A DNA stretch of 64,000 nucleotides from Ochotona curzoniae (lineage: Eukaryota; Chordata; Mammalia; Lagomorpha; Ochotonidae): assembly GCF_017591425.1 (NCBI RefSeq), contig NW_024466004.1:37760501-37824500 (forward strand). Reading direction: 5' to 3'. Made by a program: the position numbers and the translations under genes. Shown here piece after piece: positions 35,601 through 47,600 of this stretch (position 1 is its first letter; every line of letters starts with the position of its first letter). The notes beneath the pieces are model-generated. The model had not been told where the DNA came from, did no database searches, and worked only from the letters and a program-made list of their open reading frames with translations.

Positions 35601-38600
35601 ACTCTCAGAAACTGTTAGCCTCAAAGTGCAGCTGATAATGCTCAAAATGCTGCACTATTGGGAAATGCTGCGCTAATGTGAGGTGTTGTGTGGGAGAGCA
35701 CTTTAAAAAATTACATTCTCATAAGCAGCATTGTAGATGCTAATTACTACTCAAAAAATGTCAATCAAAACTGTGACTTACAAAGTAGGGCTGGCCTTCA
35801 CTTAGGAAAATAATGCCAGTGTGAATGTATGCTCCTGTAACTCCTTCACAACAGACTTAGGCTAAAGAACCGTTTCAGACTGAGTCATACCTTTAGTGGT
35901 TGTGCAACCGATTTGGCAGATTATGACTAGTAGGGTTTCTTTTCAGCAGACTAAGCTAAAATACCTTAGGCACATACTTTGTTCATGAAGGTAAGTAAGT
36001 TCTAAAAGGGTGAGAACAATTCAAGGCTCATAGCAGATAATCCATAAACGTGTAAGGTTGGTGTTGGAGACTGGACAGTCACGAACTTTCTTAGTGTGGA
36101 TAAGCATCTGAGAGCTGCGTACTTGCCGTACAAGGGTTAAATGAGCAGTGAGAGTCACATCAGGGAGAAAACCCAATGGGACAGGTCTTGGGGCAGTATG
36201 TAGAGGTGAAGACTCTAAGATCCTACCAACCCGCTCCTAAACTATTGGTGGGGCCCCATCCATGACTCATGATACCATCCTGCAGAACCAACTGGCTTTC
36301 TCTCATCTGCAAAATGAATATGAAAGCAACAGTACTTATTGTAAATGGTCACTATAATTAACATATGTAGTGAATGTATTAAATAATTGGCCTCACTACC
36401 AGGCCTAATAGTACTTAGCTCCTCTTATTTTAGTTATGTGCTAGCATTGAGGAAAACACTTGTGAAAGACCACTCCTTCTGGGTTCTTTACTTCTTCTCA
36501 GAGGTGCTGCCAGGATCCATGGATTCATGATGGGAGCTGGACACATCTCTCCTTTGTCCCTTAGAATAGTGGGTTTAGTTGTGGTCTTCCTTGACTATGA
36601 CCTATAATAAGGATACATGTTCTCCCCCCAAAGACAACATTTTGTATGAAGACCCAACACATACATAAGCACACATTTGTGTGCATTTGTAGGCATACAT
36701 ACCTCAGCACAAACACATGTATAATTAGAAGAAAAAACTTTCACAAAGGCCCTAAAATGCATCCTGACATTTTCTGTTTTATTCTTCTGTGTCTCATGCC
36801 AACTACCACTCAATAATTATTTTCTTTATAATGTCTCCATTCCATAACTTTTAGATTTATTTCATTTACTTGAAATGAAGAATTATAAAGACAAAAGCAG
36901 AGACAACGAGATCTTCCACCTGTTGGTTCACTCCCAAAATGGCTACAATGGCTAGGGCGGGTCAGACTAAAGCCAGGAACCTGGATCTCTGCTCTGATTT
37001 CCTATATGGATGCAGGGGACCAAGAACTTAAACCCTCTTTCACTGTTTTGCCTGGCACATTAGCAGGGAGCTTGGACTTGAATTGGTGTGCATATGGGCT
37101 TCTCAGGTAGTGGCTTAACTCACTATACTACAAGACCTCCCTGCACCATCTTGATTTACATCATTTTATAGCACCCATGGATCACCCACAGCTACTGACT
37201 TAAGGTGCCCTGGCAGGCTGAAAAGCTTGGGTGCCTATGCCCAGTTCCTCTGTTTTCTGTATAATGTTTGACTGGATCATGATGCTAAAAGAGAACAGCT
37301 ATTTGGCACACTAAGATGTCCACACCCCATGTTGCAGTTTCTAGGTTCAAGCCCTAGCTCTGCTTTTGATTCCAGGTTCCTGCTAATTCACTCACTGGAA
37401 GACAGAGGTGATAGCCAAGTGTTTGTGTCCCTACCATGCCCATGAGAACTTGGATTGAATTTGAGGCTTTTTTGCTTTGTCTTAGCCCTGCCTTGGCTGT
37501 TGAGAAAGCATTTGGAGGAGTGAAGAAGTGGATGGAGATCTTTCTCCTTCTTTCTATGCCTTTACAGTAAATACAATTTTTAAGGAAAGGAGAAGGAAGG
37601 CTGTCCCTTGGAACTGCTGCTGGTTTAGAGGCAATTGGCCATCTATAGAGCTGGAGCACTAGGTATCAAGCACATCTGGACCAGTAGTCACTATACTAGG
37701 CCCTAAAGTGCTGCTGAATGTGGCAGGGAACAAAAGCTGGGCTGCCGGCCACAGCTGTAACTTCAGCCTCACCAATTCCACTCTGCTTGATGGTTTGCCT
37801 TGCCACGAGGAATCTAGGTGCAAACGATGCTCAGAACTTAAAAATAGTTAAATCGCCATTGGTTTAAACCAATAACCAGATATTTTATTTCATACTGTTA
37901 GGAAATAAAATTAGCCCTCAGGGGCTAGCTATCTCTCCCAAGGTTGAGAAACTAAATTAAAATTGAGATATCACCAAAGCCCATTTTCCTACTTTCCAGC
38001 TCCCAGTCCAGATCCTCTTCACTATCTCCTACCAGGCTCAATGAGGTAAGGAAACTGAATTGAGGGGTGCTGAGGTGGGTGCCCAGGCATCACTCACCTC
38101 TAAACATGGGAAAGCACACAAATCACCTGTGAGCTCTGGAATCATGTTTGTGGAACATCTTAAGTTTAATCATTCTGTGCTGCTGTCACAGAATACAGAC
38201 TGGGTAATTCATAAACATAGGAGTCACTTGGCTCATGGTGCAGGAAGCTGGGAAGCCCAACAGCGAGGCATTGTGACAGCTGACTGTCTTTCCATTTGCC
38301 CTAACATGGCAGAAGGTATCCGAGGGTGAGAAAGCATATGGCAGGGAGCAAAAGAAAGCCAAAGTTGCTTTCATAGCAGTTAACTATCTACAGCCAGTGC
38401 ACTCGCCGCCCCCACATTGGAGAGAGTTCTCATGACTCCATCACCTCTGTAACACACCACCCTTCAACACGGTTGCACTAGTAATTAAGTTGCCAGCACA
38501 CAAACTTTAGGAGACAAGTTCAAATCATGACAATCAACTAACAAACAATTTTCAAACACCAGTTATCAAGCAAACCCTAGTGACATACCTACCCCTGTCC

Positions 38601-41600
38601 TCACAGAAGTTCCTGTCTTCAAAGGCATACTGACATTGATAATATTATTAAATGATTAATTAGATATATAAATCATATATAATGATAAGGTATGCTATGA
38701 AGGAAGAAGCATGAGGTACTGGGAAAGCATATAATACAGTAGGACCTGACCTAAGGGATGATCAGTAGGTGCTTTCCTAAGGCTCTGACTTTAGAGCCAA
38801 GAAGACAGAGACATTCAGGAATTAACTTGGTAAATAATCATCATTAATCTTTATTGAGCACTCACTCCCCTTGAGTCATACTTCACTGCTGTATTGTCTC
38901 TCACCTTCCAACAAAGCCCTGAAAGACAGGTACGATCGTTTCTGCCATTTTATATATGAGTAAGTTGAGATGAAAAGATGTAACCAATTAACATGTGGGC
39001 CTCTGGCTCCAGAAGTTCTGACTCCATGTGTAAAGGCTCCTGACGGGTCGATGTGGTCCAGGGAGAAGCCAGGATGATTGCAGAGCAGGGTAGATCTTCT
39101 AGATGACGTTTCTGACATAGAGGAGGAAAAGTCCCGTCTGTAGGTCTCATACATTATTACAGTCATGTTGAAATGTTAGTGTGTTTCCTAGGGCAGTAGA
39201 AATACCAAAGCTAGAGTACATGTGCATATTTGTGCTACATGGAAATCCGATTAAAAAGAGGCAAAAGCCAGCAGTCTAGAACTCCATCCACCCCAACTGT
39301 AGGCAACAGCCTAAGTTGCATTGTACTTAGGCAAGTGTTAGACTTCTGGAAGAAAAACAGCTAATAGCTGGCGGGCATCCTGGCCTGGTTCATGCCAAAT
39401 CTGTGTTGATATCAGAGTGCCAGCATAGTTGCCTACCCTACTTTTTTTTTTTTTAAGATATGCTGAGTCACATGAGCCCTGGGTGTGGGGGATTCCAGCA
39501 GGGTCCAAGTTGCCTGGCTTGGGTCCTTGGCCCACCTGCACGGTGGTACCCAGTTTATGAGCCCTGTCGGGGGGTCTAGCAGGGCTTGGGTCAGGCAGCT
39601 CCAGGCACCACTGGTACCTTGGGAAACCCACTGGATTCCCAGTGGCATGCTTGTGGGGACTTAGTATGTGATCTTTCAAAAGTTCTGGGGGATGGCACAG
39701 GTAGGGGTGTGCATGAACCTGAGGTCTCACCTCCAGGATTGGTGGTCTAACCATGGAAAGCATGTGTCAGCACTGGACATCTTCCGCAGAAAAGACAAAG
39801 CAATAGACAGCAGGCACAGATGCACATGGAGGATATGGCAGTCCATTGGGACCTGCAGAGGACATCTGGCACCATAACAGAGGACAGAGAGCAGAACAAA
39901 TTAGTCAACCACCCTAGCCAAACAAGGAGAGCAAATATCTAGGCAAATGGAGACTCTAAGGTAGACTATATCAGCCAATGGACCTTGGAAGGATTTCCTC
40001 CATCCTTGGATGGGTGAAATCAACAGCATTTCAGAACTATCAAAATCACTTAAGCAGAACCCTCAGAACATGTTCCACTTCAGGGACCCTAGGTTGATAT
40101 CAGGTGGCCATTCCCCATTCCCAGGTACTGAGGCAGTTGGGAGGTTGGCTGTGGCCTCTCCCCCTGTATCATGCCTTTCCCCCAGATACAGGAAGAAGAT
40201 AAAGAAACTTTGGGAACAATGGTCACTATCCTCCCCACCCTGATCAACTATGTAAACATCATCAAAAATAAAATTTTTAATTAAAAAAAACTCCATCCAG
40301 GTCTCCTATATGGGTTATAAGGGCCCGTATTCTTGGACCATTCATCCCCTTGCTTTCCCAGAAGCATGAAGAGGAAACTAGATGAGAAGTGGAGCAACTG
40401 ATGCTTGAATCAGTCTGTGATGTTGCATGCAAGCATCCAAAGCTCTACTTAACCCATTGCGTCCCTTTGGAAATGACACTTCACCTGTTAAAATGTAGGA
40501 TAGGATGCACACATCCTACGTTAGAACATCACGGTTCAATCCTGAGCTCTGGCTACTGACTTCAACATCCTGCTAATGTGTACTGTCAGAGGCAGAGATG
40601 ACAACTCATTTGGGTCCTTGCCATTCACATAGAAGATCTAGCTTAGACTCTAGGATCCTGGATTCTGCCTCAGCCCAGCCCCAGCCATTGCGGACAATTA
40701 GGGAGCAAACAGGTGGGTGGGGGGTTCTATCTCCATCTCTCTGCCTCCAAATAAATAAGTAAACCTTTCTTAAAAGAAAAAAAGGCGGGGTAAGTAGATG
40801 ATGTGTTATGGTGGGCTAAGCCACTGTTGGAGACACCCAAATCCCATTTTAGGGTGCTTGTTCCAAGTTCCATCTACTCCTGCTAATGTGCATCCTGAGA
40901 AGCAGATGATGGTCACATGCTTAGGCCCCTGCCGCTTATGTGTTTCTCCTTCTTTTTCTTTGGAGTAGATGAGAAGGTAATAAATTGAAGTCTAGTTAGC
41001 AGTTATTCGTATACTTTTATAGAGCCCCATTGGGGAGTTATGAAACGGTTTCCCCTATTAATTAAAATCACAACATGGACTACTTTCAGACCTTCTGTGA
41101 TCCAGCCGTGTGCAGCCTGCTCCCTGGCAGCTCTGTCTATGGGCTTGTGACACAGGGAGGACAGCAGTTCAGAGCTACACTTTGGATCTCTGCTTTCCTT
41201 AGCTCGGGGCAGGACCCTGTGGAGTTCCTTCAGGCTCCAGCACTCTGCTAGGAAATGCCCATTAACCAACTTCAGATGTGAACACGTAACTCCATGGATC
41301 CTCTAGTTTGCATTTCTGGATTAATACTGCCTGGAACAGTCTGATAAACAGCTTCTCTTCTTCCCAGAGAACAAATCGGGTTTCCAAAAACAAATGCGTG
41401 ACTTTATGTAGAAATGGTATTTGGGGAATAGGCATTTTTGGGTAATAGCATGGACTGGCATGTAAAATATGAATCCCTGGATTGTTTTCTCTGCCTTTGT
41501 TTTTTGGGGGTTGCCAAGTTGAGGAGGTGAGTAGAGAGAGAATGCTGTGGAGAAGGCTGCCATGAGTCAAATAGAGCAAGCAGCTACTGGCCAAGTCACA

Positions 41601-44600
41601 TGGGACATGTGCTCCCTGTTCCTGATCAAGTCCACTTAAGATGCTAATCACACATCTTGTGTTCTAATGAAAGGAACAGCTAGGTCTTTCCAAACAAGGG
41701 AGTGTTCCATGCCACAGAGCTGGGATCGCTAACTACTGCTCACTTAGTGCATGCAATTCTGCTGAGACATCCAGCTGCACTGTTGGAGTCCCAACTTTCA
41801 CATTCTACTTAAACTCAAATATCTCTGTGGAAAGCTAGGAAAAATTCAGGTTTGTTATTTTTGTTATTGTTTCCTGGAAATGGCCCAAAGTGATTTCTGC
41901 AACTAATGCTTTTTGCTCCAGGATGGTGTGTTCTCCGCCACCTTGTGGAAGTTTGGGAAACTGCGCTTTCCCAAACATCTCCAGGCAGAAGAGAAACCAG
42001 CTTAATCTAGTAAGCAGCTGTTCTCCCACCTGGAGCCCTGAGGGAAAATCCTGGCTGCAGCCTTATGCAATCGACAAACGAAGCACCAGTATGAGACAGA
42101 ACAGAATAGAACAATTAGAGCTTTCGCTGTCCTGCTCTTCTACCACATATCCAAACAACGGCTTCCATCACAAACATCAGCCTGTCACCCTTGAGGCTGT
42201 TTACTGCAAATAGGGATGGAGCAAAAATCACTGGATCTCATGTTCTTTGCTCTGTAAAAGTGAATTTTCAATATATTCTCCGCCTCCTCACTCTTCTCCC
42301 CCAGCAAAGAGCAAGAGAATGGGACATTACACCTGGCAATGCCCATTTTCCCACTTAAGAAGTGCTGGCATTCACAGTGCCTCTGGCCTAGTAAGGTGCA
42401 CTGTTCTGGGCATAAAAGCATCGGGGGAGTGGTGTCTTCATCATGCAACACCTCAACTTCTCTTAGGAGAACAGAAAAGCCCAGAAGAGCTGAGGACACT
42501 AAAATGCCAACTTTATTGCGCATTTATTATTGTAACTGATCTGTGGTAACCAGCCTCTAGACTTCATAAGAATGGCACACCGTAGGGTGTGTGGGTTAGT
42601 GGACAGAACCTCATAGCATGGCTTTTCCATCAAGTTGCAGCACACACCAGCCTGTGAGCCTGGGCACATTGCCTATGGCAATCAGTGTTGTCTGTTAAAC
42701 AAAGCTAATGGGAACAGACATTCAGCCTGGTGGTCAAGTTACGGTGCTTGCATTGCACATTGGAGTGCCTGGCTTTAAGTGCAGTGATACTGCTGTGAGC
42801 TTACTAATGCAGACTGCAAGACACAGCAGGTGGTGACTGCAGCAACTTCTTCCACCTGCATGGAAGTCCTGGATTCCTGGCTCCTAGCTTTAGCCATCAG
42901 CACAACCTTACCAATGCAGACATGGGATTGAATCAGTGAAAAGGCGCTCTGTCCTTGTTTCCATCTCTCTGCCTCACAGGTATCTTTTTACAATATGATA
43001 ATAATGCAAAAGTACTTCAAAACATTTGTGGAATAGAAATTAAAGTATAATTATTTTGGTGCAAAAAAACAGAAGTCCCTGCATATATTTCATAACACAC
43101 ATTTTCCACGAATGTTTTAAAGAGTCCTCCTACATGAGTTCATATTTTTTTGCACCAAACTAAGCTGATCTTTTAATTCCATTTCCCATGAACTTTTTCA
43201 AGAATTTTTATAAGGTCTGCCTCATGGGAAGCTGGAGAACTGAGAGGTTGTCCAGAATTTGGTTAAAGACTAAGTCTCAAAACTGGTCCACATGTGTAAA
43301 GAACTAGTGCTGAAGTTCCCTCTGGGCTGTTGATTTCAGTCTCTGATTTGAAACAGTCCAAACTGTGTCACAGTCTCTGCGAATTCGAACACCCAAAGGA
43401 AGGGTGCCACTAACATGACGAGAGCTTGGGCTTCGTGCTGCCTGCCTGCTACTCCGCATGCTCACACAGCCATATGTCTAGTGGGCTGCACTTCTGGGTC
43501 ATGAGTGGCTCCCAAGCTTGTCCCCATGTCCAATCACAGACAGAATCCTGCAGAACCTGACTGGCGTGAGGACCGGCTGGGAGAGGTACAACGTGCTGGC
43601 TGGCCCCCGTGGTGCACATGGTACAAAAAGCACCTATGGAGACTCAGAGCTGCATAGTTCAGGAAAGTTGTTTTGTCACTTTTGCTCATTTCCCAGGAAG
43701 AATTTTAAGCTCTGGAGTGTGTGCCAGAGATTACTGTCACTTTATAAGGAGGAAAAATAAGCAAGACAGAAGTACCAACTCTGCCAGGCGCCATGCTAAG
43801 GAATTTAGACATTGAGTAGCCTGAAGAAACAGGAATGGTTGTTTTGCCCATTTTACAAAGAAACATGTCCAGTGAAGTAAAGTCACTTGGCTCATCCACA
43901 CAGCCAGTGGGAAGGGGAGCTTGAGTTAGGATGGAAGGAGGAAAATCTGCCCAGTCTTCCCCTCTCTGTGTGCTCTGCAGCACCAGGCACAATGCTCAGC
44001 TTCGAAAGAGCTCAGGAAATGCCAGGAGATGATAATGGAAGGATTCATGCAGCGAAAGGAAACAGGGGAAATGCCCAGGCAGGACTCTCAAAGACCAGCT
44101 ATGTGGAACAGCAGCTGGCGGATCATCAACTTGAAACACACTGTCATCCAGCCAGTGGCCTGCTGGCCTGCAGCCAATCACACACAAGGCCCAAATTTTT
44201 ATCAGATTCTATTCTTATGTTTCAGGCAATCCACCTTCCAAAGAGGTGCCTGTTGGGAAATACCCATTCATAGTCACCTCTGACGATGGCCGGAAGGTTC
44301 CTGTGGTCCAGGCCTATACTTTTGGCAAATACTTAGGCTACTTGAAGGTTGACTTTGATGAAAAAGGAAATGTCATCACATCACATGGAAATCCTATTCT
44401 TCTCAACAGCAGCATTCCTGAAGGTATGTGAAATGCACAGGAATATTCTACCAATTCAAAAGTCAGGGTGGTTGGAGTTTTTCCCTGCCTACCCCTTTTT
44501 AAAAAGTGTTTCAGGGTAATGCATAGAGACTAAAGATGAATTCCCAGTGAAAGAATTGAAACTATCCTAACAGTAAGATGATGTCCATGCCTACATTGTC

Positions 44601-47600
44601 AGAAACACTTCAATAACAACATCATGAACTTATTATGACTGTTCATGAAGGACATCCATTGTAAAACTAGAGGGGAAAGCAATGCGGGGAGGGGAGGGAC
44701 CTTGGGGAAGGGCATGGGCAACTCCAGAGCCTATGGAACTATATCATAAAACAAAATAAAATCTGCTTAAAAATAAAATAGACATAAAAAATAAAATATG
44801 TTTAAAAACAAACTAGACATAATTTTATAATGTTCAGGGAAAAGACTAGTACGTTTAGTAAATTTAGCTTATCCTTTGCATTTGCCTTCTCATGAATAAA
44901 GACATTGAAAACCATCACCATTGTCCAAATCCCTACTTGCTTCCTTAAGTCCTCTAGGCATCGGACTCTTGCAGCATTGTTTGCAGAAGCCAACTCAGCT
45001 CATGTCCAGAAGATAGCTAACTAACAAAGGAAGCAAAGTGGCAGAGTGGGACTCCAAGCCCATGTGGTTATGCCACAGGCAAGATGCTCAGTCTCAATGG
45101 CTTAAACTTATTTGTCAAATGAAGGGCGCATCTTTTTTACTTTTTTGTTGGAAACTCAGAGTAGCCCTGCTCTTTCTGTTTACTGTGATGAGATCAGAAG
45201 AATTTAAGACCTTAAGTGTGCCAAGTCCTGAGAGCCTGGGCTTCACGCCCTGTGCTTAGCCGCACTGCCGCTGTCATGCAGGCATGCGCCTCAGAGGCCA
45301 TACTTGGTCTTGCAGAAAGGTGATTCTTCAGCACCCAGAGCAGGCTGTGATCACAGCATATATCTTTCAGTAGACAGAGGGGAAGCATGTCCAGGAGCAC
45401 AAAGACACCCCAAGATCCCCTTATACTTGTTCTGGGCTTTTCAAAGTCTCTGCCACCACCAGTTGTGCTATCCCAGGTGCGCTGCCAGGTGTTCATTCAG
45501 ATGTGGTGATCTGATGTTAAGATCTTCACCATGCCTTTACATGAACATCCATCCCAGGTCTCATTACTGTAAAATAGAGGTTCCTAAGGAAATTTCATAG
45601 TCAACAAATGTACACAAGTATGATTTTTAAAAGTGGGTCCTCACAGTAGGTAAGTAAAGTGGTGTTTGATTCCTTCTCCAGAATTGAGCCCAACATGAGA
45701 TCTCCTTTAACTTTCCTTCCTTTCTTCTTTCCTTTCTCCCTTCCTTCCCTGTTTCCTTTCTTTCTTCCGTCCTTCCTTCCTTCATTTTTTCCTTCCCTCC
45801 TTCCATCCATCCAACTTTCCTTCCATTCTTCCTGCTTTTGATCCTTTTCTTTTAGATCCAAGTATAAAAGCACAGATTAACAGCTGGAGGATAAAATTAG
45901 ATAACTACTCTACCCAGGAATTGGGGAAAACAATTGTCTATCTGAATGGCTCCGATAAGGCGTGCCGCTTTGCAGAATGCAACATGGGCAACTTGATCTG
46001 TGATGCTATGGTAAGTGATCTGCAGGAGCAATGGGCAGGTCTGTATTTAGCGAGGGAGAAAAGGAAGAAGAACATAGCCAGTAAGGTGCAATGAGGGACC
46101 TCTGATGCTCGCAGAATTCGATATTTGAAAATATTTAGTGCTCAGACAGAAGTTTGGTGTGTTTTGTGCTGGGCAACTCGACAAGGTGCCCAGAGCAGAT
46201 CAGATAACCATCACTTTATTGCTATATGAGAACCTAAGCATTGATTTTGAAGTATTCTTTCTGGAAGTCAAAATTTTAGATGCTGTGTTTCTTTTGCAAG
46301 ATGATCCAAATGCACAAATCCAACTACCCTGAAGATGTCCACAGAGCAGATAAAATATATCTGCCTGGCTTCAGAGACCCTACGTATTGTGCGATGGAAA
46401 AGTTTTTCACAAGCATACAATGACTCACTGAGGTACAATGATGATAGTGAGCCCTGCAGCTGAACACTGTCATCATGGAAAGTACCCCCTGCCCATTTGT
46501 ATAAAAAACCTGATTCTGGTAGCTCCCTGGAGACCGTGTTGAGCCAAGGTCAGATTCTCACAGGTTCACAGCTTGTACCCAGGGGAGTGGCTCTCTTATC
46601 AGTTCTCAACATTCAGTGCCTAGTTCTTAGCAAATAGTAATTTTAAAAACTGCCTTCTTTGCCATTTTCTTTTCAAATGAGAATGTCTTCATTTTATTGG
46701 TTACAGCCAAACATATTTTTCTAAAAATTTACTTATTTTACTTGAAAGAGTTACAGAGCGAGAGATCTTACACCCACTGGTTCACTTTTCAAATCACCGC
46801 AACGTGGAACTGTACTGTCTGAAGCTGCAAACCAAGAGATTCTTCCAGGTCTGCCACATGGGTGCAGAGACTCAAGGACCAGGGCCATCCTTCATTGCTT
46901 TCCAAGGTCATTATCAGGGAGTTGGATCAGAAGTAGAGCAGCCCATACTGCAGACTGCCAGTGCTGCAGGTAGAGGATTAGCTTGCTTTGCTCCTGTGCC
47001 TGCCGTACCAAATATTCTTAGAAGAATTAATCTGATTGTCCTAATTTTGCGATGTTCCTGTGACTCCCAAACTGCCAGCTTGGGCATTGTCTGGAGCACT
47101 GACACAGAAGCCAGGTTCTCATTGCTGTGAGGTCTAGACAGCCCTGCCTTCTGTAGCAGAATGGGCATGGGCAGGCCTGGAGCAGCCCACGAGAAGCAGC
47201 ATGGTAGGCCAGTCTATGTGGGAGCCCAGTCCTAACAGGGCCACACCTGAGAGACCATTTTGATAAAAGCCCAAATGCCTGAGAATATAGGTTTAGGACA
47301 GGTGGCTAGGAGGCTAGGAGCTCCCTGTTTCTACAAGTCTGACATGGGACAGGTCCCAATAGCATATCTTACTCTTGGAACCCAACCGGCTCTGACAAAT
47401 TGCAATTGAAAAAATTCTGGGAACTAAGAAAAAGAGGCAAATAGGGTTGTTTGTTTTATTTTTCCTCAGTGGAGTTAACTAAATTCCTGACACTAATCCA
47501 AGAATGAAGATCTAGAGTAGGTTATGTACATTTGTGCTACTGTTGCAGATTAACAACAACCTGAGACACCCAGATGAGATGTTCTGGAACCACGTGTCCA

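Larger units (their letters stand above)
34609..44225 (+). other. NT5E: NT5E intron 3 (9.6 kb)
   Basis: gtaatt...tttcag intron. Holds CSINEs in both orientations, a copy of the lagomorph repeat family (39445-40290), a MaLR LTR, MIRs and a palindromic MITE-like element. The stretches 35490-36260, 40990-42580 and 43220-43740 look single-copy. 41870-42200 contains a perfect inverted repeat. Confidence 0.9.
44424..45855 (+). other. NT5E: NT5E intron 4 (1.4 kb)
   Basis: gtatgt...tttag intron. Begins with an L1 3' end (44575-44775) and ends with a pyrimidine microsatellite of about 150 bp directly at the acceptor. The middle, 44800-45700, shows no recognised feature. Confidence 0.9.

Noticed and set aside
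45601..45873. Lysine/arginine/glutamate-rich minus-strand frame
   Set aside because: It is only the translation of the complement of the TTCC microsatellite before exon 5.
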